Below, piece after piece: positions 56,175-64,000 of a stretch of DNA of 64,000 bases. The notes under the pieces are model-generated. The model ran no database searches and had not been told where the DNA came from. It saw only the letters and a list, made by a program, of their open reading frames with translations. The stretch comes from Allobaculum mucilyticum (GTDB lineage: Bacteria > Bacillota_I > Bacilli_A > Erysipelotrichales > Erysipelotrichaceae): assembly GCF_022701195.1 (NCBI RefSeq), contig NZ_CP078089.1, forward strand, positions 1,240,001 to 1,304,000. The letters are read 5' to 3'. A program made the position numbers and the translations under genes. Numbering within the stretch: the stretch's first letter is position 1; every line of letters starts with the position of its first letter.

Positions 56175-59100
56175 CTATCTGGTTTTAAGTTTACCAAGTG
56201 CTTCAGCACTCGGCTTTCTGCGAAGCTGAAGCATAACCTGATTCAGTTCTGCTGCGCTGCCATCCAGTTCAGCCTGTGTTTCGGCAGTATCACGAACCAG
56301 ATCAGCTTTACGTTTTGCACTCGCAAATACATTCTGAATTTCTTTGCCATTCTCGTCTGCCGGATTCGAATAAGCATTCAGGTTCTTACTGATCTCTTCT
56401 GCCTTATTCCGAGCTGCATCGATCAGGGTGTAATCCAGAACCTGCGGTTCAGGATCCTTCGTCCACTTCGCGTATAAGGACATCGATCCGGTAATCGTAT
56501 TGTTTGCAAAATCCCAGGCTGTATTATCCGCAAATTCAGCCGTCTTATACCAGCCTTCGAATTTATAGCCTTTACGTTCCGGGGTTGGAAGGTAAGTCAG
56601 GGCCTTATCCGCGTCTGCCGCAGCTTTGTCTTTCGTCAGATGATTGCCGTAGTTTCCGCGAATCACTGATTCAGATACCGTACCGCCATTTGCACGCAGT
56701 CTGATTTCATATTCAGCCAGCGTCCATTCTGCGAACAGATAAACATTTCCAGTAACCGGCGTTTCGAAATTGTATTCTTTTTTGTCGGTCTCTCCCTCAG
56801 GAGTGTAGTACCATCCCGCAAATACATAGTGTTTCTTTGTCGGAACAGGAGGTACATCTGCTTTTTCCATATAGGAAACCTTCTGTGCCGGAACAAGGGA
56901 TGCGTCTTCACCAGAGTTGAATGTTACCTGATAGGTCTGGGGAGTCCATTTTGCATACAGAGTCAGGTCGCCTGTGACCCGTGTGACAAAGTCGTATGGA
57001 ATATTCAGTTCAGGATCTGTGTACCATCCAGCAAACGTATAGTGACCTTTTACCGGTGTGCCAGGTTCTGTAAATACAGCCTCATCGCTGTATTTAACCG
57101 TCTGCGAAGCAACTGCGCTGCCTCCATTCGACTCAAAGGTAAGGGTGTAGTTTGCCGGGTTCCATCCTGCATACAGAGTGAGGTCGCCAGTGACTGGCTT
57201 ATCAAAGCTGTACGCGATTGTGCATGCGTCATTCACATACCAGCCGGTGAATGTGTAATGAGCTCTCGTCGGATCAGTCGGTTTTGCAAACTTCGCAGTA
57301 TCCGAATACGTTACAACATACTCGTCAACTTCAGATCCGCCTTTGGAATCAAAGGTTGCGGTATAGGTTACCGCTTCCCACTTGGCATAAAGCTTGATGC
57401 TTCCCGTTACCGGGGTATCAAAGCTGTACAGAGTCGTCAGTTCTTTATCTGCATACCAGCCTTTAAAGATATGGTGCAGTTTGTTCGGAGTAAAGCTAAC
57501 CGCTGTTGCTCCATGTCCAACCGTCTGGACATTTTCCTTCACTTCTTCTGGCAGAGTACCGCCATTTAAGGAGAAGGTCACATCATATTTCTTCAGTGCC
57601 CATTTTGCATAGAGATCTACATTGTCTGTAACAGCAGTACCATTGACCCATTTTGCATCATCAGTACCCTCTGCATTTTTATACCAGCCAAGGAAATCAT
57701 AGCCTTCACGTTCTGGTTCTGCTGGCGCGTAAGCCGTGCCATAGTCCATCACAACTTCTGTCGGTTCCGGTGCATCTTCGTAGTTCAGGTGCAGCGTTGC
57801 TGTTCTCTTCTGAATGGTCCACTTCGCGTAAAGTTCTGTGTCTTTAGTAACTACTGTACCGTCATCCCATTTTGCGCTTTCGGTTCCATCAGCATCTCTA
57901 TACCAGCCGTCGAAATTATATCCAGTACGTTCTGGTGCTGCTGGTGTGTAAGCCGTGCCGTAATCCATCACAACTTCTGTCGGTTCTGGTGCGCCTTTGT
58001 AGTTCAGATTCAGTTTTACTGTCTTTTCCTGAATCTTCCACTGAGCATAGAGTTCTGTGTTTTCGGTAACTTTCGTTCCGTCAATCCACTTTTTGTTTTC
58101 CGTTCCGGCTGCATCGGTGTACCAGCCAAGGAAATCATAGCCTTCACGTGTTGGAGCTGCCGGTGTATAAGCCGTACCGTAATCCATCTCATCTTTAGTC
58201 GGCTCTGCAGCATCTTCGTAGTTCAGGTTCAGCGTTACTACTCTCTTCTGAACTTTCCATTTTGCGTAAAGTTCTGTGTTTTCGGTAACTTTCGTTCCGT
58301 CAATCCACTTTTTGTTTTCCGTTCCGGCTGCATCGGTGTACCAGCCAAGGAAATCATAGCCTTCACGTGTTGGAGCTGCCGGTGTATAAGCCGTACCGTA
58401 ATCCATCTCATCTTTAGTCGGCTCTGCAGCATCTTCGTAGTTCAGGTTCAGCGTTACTACTCTCTTCTGAACTTTCCATTTTGCGTAAAGTTCAGTGTTT
58501 TCGGTAACTTTCGTTCCGTCAATCCACTTTTTGTTTTCCGTTCCGGCTGCGTCGGTGTACCAGCCAAGGAAATCATAGCCTTCACGTGTTGGAGCTGCCG
58601 GTGTATAAGCCGTACCGTAATCCATCACGTCATGTTTCGGATCCGGAGCATCTTCGTAATTCAGGTTCAGCGTTACCGTTCTCTGCTGAATCTTCCACTG
58701 CGCATAGAGTTCGGTGTTTTCGGTAACTTTCGTTCCGTCAACCCACTTTTTGTTTTCCGTTCCGGCTGTATCGGTGTACCACCCAAGGAAATCATAGCCT
58801 TCACGGGCTGCCGGAGCTGCTGGTGTATAGGTCGTGTCATAATCCACAACATCTTGTGTCGGAGCCGGAGCACCTTCGTAATTCAGGTTCAACGTTACCG
58901 TTCTCTTCTGAATCTTCCACTGTGCATAGAGTTCGATGTTTTCGGTAACTTTCGCTCCGTCAACCCACTTTTCGCTTTCCGTTCCAGCTGCATCTTTATA
59001 CCAGCCGACGAAATCATAGCCTTCACGTATTGGAACTGCTGGGGTATATGCCGAATCGTAGTCGACCACATCTTCTGCTGGATCTGGCGCACCTTCGTAG

Positions 59101-62100
59101 TTCAGGTTCAGCGTTACTGTTGTCGCCTGAATCTTCCACTTCGCGTAAAGCTCTGTGTCATTAGTAACTTTCGTTCCATCAATCCACTTTTCGTCTTCCG
59201 TTCCAGCTGCATCTTTATACCAGCCGACGAAATCATAACCCACACGTTCTGGAGCTGCTGGGGTATATACGGTGCCGTAGTCGATCACATCTTCTGCTGG
59301 ATTTGGTGCACCTTCGAAGTTCAGGTTCAGCGTTACTGTTCTCTTCTGAATCTTCCATTTTGCATAGAGTTCTGTGTCTTCGGTAACTGCAGTGCCATCA
59401 ACCCACTTTTCGCTTTCCGTTCCAGCTGCATCTTTGTACCAGCCAGCAAAATCATAGCCCTCACGTTCAGCTGGGGCTGCAGGTGTATACGCGGCGCTGT
59501 AGTCGATCACGTCTTCTGCTGGAGTCGGAGCACCATTGTAGTTCTGATTCAGGGTTACCGTTCTCTTTTCGATTTTCCAGTTCGCGTACAGATCCAGGTT
59601 GGCAGTGATTACTGAACCGTCTGTCCATACGTTCTCTGCAGTGCACTGTTCATCCGTAAACCAGCCAAGGAATTCATGTCCTGTTCTTACTGGTGTTCCA
59701 AGATTCAGAACGCTGTCGTAATTAACAGTTCTTACATCATCAGGATTGCCGTTGTTCCAGTGAATTGTGACTGTCCGTTTTTCTGCAATCCATCTTCCAT
59801 AAAGACTCTGAGCAGAAACCGGTCTTGCGGATTCATCAAGTTTGGTTGTGTATTCAGCATCTGTATACCAGCCATCAAACGTATAGCCTTCCCTGACAGG
59901 CGCAGTCGGACATTTTGACGAAATAGTATCTGTAACTGCCACTTTCACTTCAGAAATCACTGTTCCTTCAAGAACAAAGCTGATCTTGTAGGCAGAAACT
60001 CTGTTTTCCCAGGCATCGGTCAGCTTGTCGAGAGCAGCAGATACATTCTCAACAGTTGCTTCCGCATCGCCGATTACCTGATCTCCCTGATTCAGTGCTT
60101 CCTGAATAGCACCCCAGGAAGTATCAGTGAAGTTATCTTTGGTGAGCTCGTCATCCGCAATTGCTTTGCGTACTTCGCCCATCTTTGCAGCAAGCTGACT
60201 CTTATCTACAAGAATCTGAGCAATGTAGGTTTCAGCTTTTGAAACTGCCTCAATCGGTTTGCCTTCAGCTGTTTCCCATCCATTCATGAAATATCCTTCC
60301 GGAACTTCAAATGATGGAGCCTGTTTACTTACATTTTCTGCTGAAGACTCTTCTTCCATTTTTACCGTTGTTACCTGCTTCTTACCGTTGATGGTGTACT
60401 CGAAGGTAATCACGTATCCTGCACGAAGTCCATCTACTGCATCTTGCAGAGCATTGACCAGTGCTGTGACTTCTGCCGGGGTAGCTGGAATATTCACCAG
60501 GGCTGCCTTGGCATTATGCAGTGCTTCTGTGAATTTTGCCCAGGACTCATTTGAATATGGCTCTTCAGTCAGATTCCTATCCTGAACTTCTTTCACTTTG
60601 TCCTGAAGTGGAGTGATATCCACAGCCTGTGTGAGCACATAGGTTTTGTTTTCTGTAACCTTGCTGAAGTCACTGACCGTATTTCCTTCTTCGTCTTTCC
60701 AGACAAGAACATAGCCGTCTTCGGCTGCAAGGCTGTTCTCTGTTTTGAACTGGTTCGCCATTGCCTGAATATCAGAAGCTTCAGTATCAACATCGAATTC
60801 TTTGTATGCTGAACATTCAGATCCTGGAAGTTCAGATTTCAGCGTAACTGTGTAAACGTACGCTTTCTCCTGCTGATCCTTCTGATAGTCAACCGATACT
60901 TCATCTGCATTCAGTCCCTTGTTGTAGACACGAACCTCGTCGACATAACCGGCGAAATCCGAGCCGCCGATCACATCCAGGCAGAGCGGGAACGTCTTGT
61001 AAGGGATGGTACGAACAAGCTGACCATCAATATACAGAGTGACACCGGCACTGTCGCGAACCCATGTCAAGTGATACCAGGTATTCGGACTGGCTGTTCT
61101 TGTCACTGTGTAATGCTGGCCTGAAGCTTTACTGGTGCGGAATCCGATATAACCGGCAGTGTTTCCGCCTACACCAACTCGCAACGCTGTTACAAAATTG
61201 CCGGTTTTATCCTGTGTAACCCACGAATTACCGGTTACAGTATCCGCTTTAACCCAGTAACTCATCGTCCACTCATCCATCTCCTCGAAATCCTGAGAGA
61301 AGGAGATCTTCGCATGGGCATCAAGATGAACACCCTGACCGGACTTGCCGTCATTGGAATACGTTACGCCGGTCGCATCTGCAACGCCGTCACGGTCAGC
61401 GCAATGGTCATCTGCGTTTCCATTAAACGGATAGTAAGCGACACGATAAGCGGAAAGCGGATCGTCACTGTCCAGTTCCCACTGGGCCTTGAATTCCCAG
61501 GGAGCCTGAATTGTATTTGGCAGACTGGGGTTCCATCCGGTAAACCGGTATCCAGAGCGTTTTGGTTCTTCTGGAAGAATTTCAGAAGTTAGAGTACCTT
61601 CCTCTACTTTGATGGATCTATATGTCTGACCCTCAACGATGAAGGTAACCATATAGGCGTTTTTCAATCCGTTACGCGCATCTGTGAGTGTTTTAAGAGC
61701 ACCGCTGACTTCCTGCACTGTCGCATTCGAATTGTTGTAGGCCGTATCTGCGGCTTTCAGAGCAGCATCCAGGGCGTTCCACGAAGCATCTGTAAACTTA
61801 TCGATCGTCCAGCTGTTGTCTGTGAGTTCTTTATTGACTGCATCGATTTTTGCTTTCAGTGCGGTTTTGTCGACAACAACAACCGCTTTATAGGTTGCAT
61901 TGCCTGTTACTGAAGCGACCGGACTGGTTCCGTCTTCATTTGAAACCCATTTCTCAAATCGATAGCCAGTTTCAACCTCTACTTCAGGTGCTTCTGCAAG
62001 AACAGCATCTGCTGTCGTATCCTTAGCAAATTTTTTCTCGAAAAGCGTGGATCCGTCGACATTCACAAATTTAATTAAATAGGTACGAACCAGAGCATTC

Positions 62101-64000
62101 TTTGCGTCTGTCAGTTCTGTGACTTTTGCAGTGACTTCTTCTGGGTTGTTCAGCGATTTATTATCGACAGTACTCTGGGCTTCTGCAATTTTGGTCTGCA
62201 GGTTCTGCCAGGAGTCATCGGTATAGTCATCCTGAGGAAGATCTTTCATCTCCTCAATTGCATCGGTGAGCGGTGAGTAGTCCAGCTTGTACTGTGCTCT
62301 ATAGGTTGCCGGTGCTGTTGGAGCAGCAAATTCCGGATCCCATTTGTCAAAGTTGTAGCCAGCTTTTTCTGCAGGTGTCGGTGCGCGGTTCTTCACATCA
62401 TCTGCGCTTGCGGTTGCATTAAAGTCAATTGTGTGCGAACCGTTTTCGTCGATGAAGGTAATTGTGACTTCAAGATTGTCGATTGCTGACTGAATAGCAG
62501 CTAAAGCGCTGTCTACAGCCTCTTTACTTTCGGTTCCATTGTTAACAAGCTCTCTGGCAGTCTCAATCGCGTCTGTGTAAGAAGCAAAGCTGTCAGCGGT
62601 GTAGATTGCTTCCGGATTCTCGAGTGCTTCATAAACTTCAATCGCATCTTCAAGAGCGGCGGTATCTGCTTTGATCACAGCGTTATAAACCGCATCATCT
62701 GTCGGCTTAGCAGGTTCGGTATCCCATCTGACAAACACATAGCCGTCTTCGATCGTTAATGCGTTTTTTGCTGCTTCTTTGACTGCAGCAAGTTCTTCAT
62801 CGGTGCAGTTTTCACCAAGACGGGCTGTATGTTTAATCTCTCCGTCCTGCTGGAAGGTCAGCGTAAATTCGCGTTCAAGCTGATCTTTCTTTGCATTGAT
62901 CTCTGCAGCTGCACCGTCAACTTCTTCCTGAGTCGCCGTCGGGGTATCTACAGTTGTCTGACCGTCTGTCACAGCCTGTACATAGGCTTCCCAGCTTTCC
63001 TGGGTATAGTCAGACTCAGTCAGGGTATCCCGTTCAGCAATTGCAGATTTAAGAGAAGACTTGTCAGTCGGCTGATAGAAATTCACTTCTGCAATGGAAG
63101 TGTACATATCAGTGCCGCCTGCTCCGCCTGTATGAAGGACATTCAGTTTTACATACCGGGCTCTGACTGGAGTAAACGTCATCGCATGATATTCTGTGCG
63201 GTTTGCAATATGAACTCCGTCTTCATATTTTTCAAAAGTGAATTCGCCAATTCTTTCGAGGCTATCTTTATCAGTCGAAGCGTAAATCTCAGCAGTGATT
63301 ACATCACCATTGATCGAACCGATATTACCGTGCTGTCTGGGCAGGAAGGTTACATCTGAAAGATCGTATTCATCGCCCAGGTCATAGAGAATCCAGTGCG
63401 GCATTCTCTTGTTAGCTTCTGAGTCGTAGTTCGAATGGTAATACGTGTTCGAATCTTTATCGAGAGTCTTTTCCGCCGGACCGCTGGTTCCGCCTTCCTG
63501 ATTGAGAGCTGCATTATGAATGCAGCTCTCGACTGTAACGCCGCTGTCTGCAGATTTGTTAATCAGCAGATTTTCAATCGGAGCACGATAGAGATAGTCC
63601 GCTGCAACCGGCAATACGCTCTGCAGGAATTTGCTGAATTCTGCATCATTCTCCGGAATCGGGGTATTCAGAATCTCATCGACTTCAGCTTTGCGCTCAG
63701 CCTGAATCAGATTCGGATCAAGAGCTCTCAGGTGGTCGAGAGCTTCCTGAAGAACCTGGTCAGCCACACGTTCAGAGGAAACTGTCACTTCAAATTCTGC
63801 ATGAATATCCGGATTACTTGTGCTGGTTACAGTAATCGTTGCTGTACCCGCATTAACGCCTTCAACATTCCAGCTGATCGTTCCATCTTCACTGGTCACA
63901 TAATAGACGTCTGCAACAGCTGGATCGCTGCTGGTCAGTGTATAGCCGCGATGAGAAATCGAATCCGGATTCACCGAAGCAGTAACTGGAGCTGCTTCTC
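56175..64000 (-). CDS. Giant secreted glycan-binding protein with 16 tandem InlB repeats (N-terminus off window)
   Basis: The frame runs past base 64000 (EAAPVTAS precedes the GTG at 63974), so at least 2,608 residues are present and the N-terminus, perhaps with a catalytic domain, is missing. Counting from 63974: a bacterial Ig-like end (1-68), F5/8C domain (about 135-300), FIVAR modules alternating with single InlB-like repeats (about 300-840), a LamG domain (about 850-1040), more FIVAR (about 1085-1330), and 16 tandem InlB (Listeria-Bacteroides) repeats of about 74 residues (about 1331-2508, each with a GYxFxGWY core and LYAKW end). A final FIVAR-like piece ends LQLRRKPSAEALGKLK. No LPXTG. 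Probable mucus or glycan adhesin or hydrolase. Confidence 0.88.
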   Translation of the reverse strand, partial: EAAPVTASVNPDSISHRGYTLTSSDPAVADVYYVTSEDGTISWNVEGVNAGTATITVTSTSNPDIHAEFEVTVSSERVADQVLQEALDHLRALDPNLIQAERKAEVDEILNTPIPENDAEFSKFLQSVLPVAADYLYRAPIENLLINKSADSGVTVESCIHNAALNQEGGTSGPAEKTLDKDSNTYYHSNYDSEANKRMPHWILYDLGDEYDLSDVTFLPRQHGNIGSINGDVITAEIYASTDKDSLERIGEFTFEKYEDGVHIANRTEYHAMTFTPVRARYVKLNVLHTGGAGGTDMYTSIAEVNFYQPTDKSSLKSAIAERDTLTESDYTQESWEAYVQAVTDGQTTVDTPTATQEEVDGAAAEINAKKDQLEREFTLTFQQDGEIKHTARLGENCTDEELAAVKEAAKNALTIEDGYVFVRWDTEPAKPTDDAVYNAVIKADTAALEDAIEVYEALENPEAIYTADSFASYTDAIETARELVNNGTESKEAVDSALAAIQSAIDNLEVTITFIDENGSHTIDFNATASADDVKNRAPTPAEKAGYNFDKWDPEFAAPTAPATYRAQYKLDYSPLTDAIEEMKDLPQDDYTDDSWQNLQTKIAEAQSTVDNKSLNNPEEVTAKVTELTDAKNALVRTYLIKFVNVDGSTLFEKKFAKDTTADAVLAEAPEVEVETGYRFEKWVSNEDGTSPVASVTGNATYKAVVVVDKTALKAKIDAVNKELTDNSWTIDKFTDASWNALDAALKAADTAYNNSNATVQEVSGALKTLTDARNGLKNAYMVTFIVEGQTYRSIKVEEGTLTSEILPEEPKRSGYRFTGWNPSLPNTIQAPWEFKAQWELDSDDPLSAYRVAYYPFNGNADDHCADRDGVADATGVTYSNDGKSGQGVHLDAHAKISFSQDFEEMDEWTMSYWVKADTVTGNSWVTQDKTGNFVTALRVGVGGNTAGYIGFRTSKASGQHYTVTRTASPNTWYHLTWVRDSAGVTLYIDGQLVRTIPYKTFPLCLDVIGGSDFAGYVDEVRVYNKGLNADEVSVDYQKDQQEKAYVYTVTLKSELPGSECSAYKEFDVDTEASDIQAMANQFKTENSLAAEDGYVLVWKDEEGNTVSDFSKVTENKTYVLTQAVDITPLQDKVKEVQDRNLTEEPYSNESWAKFTEALHNAKAALVNIPATPAEVTALVNALQDAVDGLRAGYVITFEYTINGKKQVTTVKMEEESSAENVSKQAPSFEVPEGYFMNGWETAEGKPIEAVSKAETYIAQILVDKSQLAAKMGEVRKAIADDELTKDNFTDTSWGAIQEALNQGDQVIGDAEATVENVSAALDKLTDAWENRVSAYKISFVLEGTVISEVKVAVTDTISSKCPTAPVREGYTFDGWYTDAEYTTKLDESARPVSAQSLYGRWIAEKRTVTIHWNNGNPDDVRTVNYDSVLNLGTPVRTGHEFLGWFTDEQCTAENVWTDGSVITANLDLYANWKIEKRTVTLNQNYNGAPTPAEDVIDYSAAYTPAAPAEREGYDFAGWYKDAAGTESEKWVDGTAVTEDTELYAKWKIQKRTVTLNLNFEGAPNPAEDVIDYGTVYTPAAPERVGYDFVGWYKDAAGTEDEKWIDGTKVTNDTELYAKWKIQATTVTLNLNYEGAPDPAEDVVDYDSAYTPAVPIREGYDFVGWYKDAAGTESEKWVDGAKVTENIELYAQWKIQKRTVTLNLNYEGAPAPTQDVVDYDTTYTPAAPAAREGYDFLGWYTDTAGTENKKWVDGTKVTENTELYAQWKIQQRTVTLNLNYEDAPDPKHDVMDYGTAYTPAAPTREGYDFLGWYTDAAGTENKKWIDGTKVTENTELYAKWKVQKRVVTLNLNYEDAAEPTKDEMDYGTAYTPAAPTREGYDFLGWYTDAAGTENKKWIDGTKVTENTELYAKWKVQKRVVTLNLNYEDAAEPTKDEMDYGTAYTPAAPTREGYDFLGWYTDAAGTENKKWIDGTKVTENTELYAQWKIQEKTVKLNLNYKGAPEPTEVVMDYGTAYTPAAPERTGYNFDGWYRDADGTESAKWDDGTVVTKDTELYAKWTIQKRTATLHLNYEDAPEPTEVVMDYGTAYAPAEPEREGYDFLGWYKNAEGTDDAKWVNGTAVTDNVDLYAKWALKKYDVTFSLNGGTLPEEVKENVQTVGHGATAVSFTPNKLHHIFKGWYADKELTTLYSFDTPVTGSIKLYAKWEAVTYTATFDSKGGSEVDEYVVTYSDTAKFAKPTDPTRAHYTFTGWYVNDACTIAYSFDKPVTGDLTLYAGWNPANYTLTFESNGGSAVASQTVKYSDEAVFTEPGTPVKGHYTFAGWYTDPELNIPYDFVTRVTGDLTLYAKWTPQTYQVTFNSGEDASLVPAQKVSYMEKADVPPVPTKKHYVFAGWYYTPEGETDKKEYNFETPVTGNVYLFAEWTLAEYEIRLRANGGTVSESVIRGNYGNHLTKDKAAADADKALTYLPTPERKGYKFEGWYKTAEFADNTAWDFANNTITGSMSLYAKWTKDPEPQVLDYTLIDAARNKAEEISKNLNAYSNPADENGKEIQNVFASAKRKADLVRDTAETQAELDGSAAELNQVMLQLRRKPSAEALGKLKTR
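58016..58681 (-). repeat. Three near-identical 222-bp units inside the InlB array
   Basis: Repeats 7 to 9 of the InlB series are almost the same in DNA, with an exact 222-bp (74-codon) period; the neighbouring units are only similar in protein. This points to recent tandem duplication or gene conversion, and makes copy number prone to change and to assembly collapse. The identical period also creates long antisense frames that are not genes. Confidence 0.9.

Noticed and set aside
57789-59615. 608-codon plus-strand reading frame
   Set aside because: It is the antisense of the InlB repeat array; the fixed 222-bp period keeps the antisense frame open. Its composition (Cys, Phe, Ser rich) fits no protein, and no ribosome site is seen.

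Overview
The window looks like the chromosome of a low-to-moderate G+C Firmicute, most likely a gut or oral member of the Erysipelotrichia. The basis is the rRNA type with a GGAGGTGATCC 16S 3' end, ISL3 elements paired with a zinc-ribbon ORF, PadR/HAAS/DUF4097 operons, and very large FIVAR/InlB-repeat secreted glycan-binding proteins. I cannot assign a genus without a 16S search.

Layout. The frame of the window is three ribosomal RNA operons (5S, 23S and 16S read right to left on the minus strand) at about 1.8-7.05 kb, 26.05-31.3 kb and 35.4-40.6 kb. They are near-identical and share promoter, leader, spacer and terminator. No tRNA gene was found in or beside them. Accessory DNA fills the gaps. 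Before rrn1 lie the end of an ISL3-family element and a frameshifted AAA/DUF4143 ATPase gene. Between rrn1 and rrn2 are a giant single-gene helicase with nuclease-like module, a complete ISL3 element, a four-gene sortase-C pilus operon, and a second, oppositely oriented ISL3 element whose 3' flank is the rrn2 terminator. Between rrn2 and rrn3 are an IS4-family element inserted into a reading-frame remnant and an intact AlbA_2/HATPase regulator.

Right of rrn3 lie a decayed relative of that regulator, a BrnQ-type branched-chain amino acid carrier, a PadR-HAAS-DUF4097 operon on the minus strand, an acetyltransferase remnant, and three very large secreted proteins on the minus strand: a tandem SGNH esterase with LamG domains, a GH20 hexosaminidase, and a 2,600-residue-plus protein with 16 tandem InlB repeats that runs off the right edge. 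These point to a host-mucus or glycan-foraging life style, with CcpA-like sites upstream of two of them.

Most interesting signals: (1) several short palindromic arrays with helical phasing (ATCGAT every 21 bp; a degenerate 21-22 bp array; GATC every 10 bp; a TCGA-centred array), two of them in front of AlbA_2-family genes; (2) ISL3 copies inserted exactly in the T-tracts of intrinsic terminators; (3) compensatory base-pair changes between rRNA copies (5S helix III in rrn1, 16S h44 tip in rrn3); (4) a pilus whose two sortable subunits carry APHTG rather than LPXTG; (5) a solitary giant DUF4011/DUF3320-type helicase that is a plausible defence gene. All functional calls rest on motif recognition by eye; no database search was possible.
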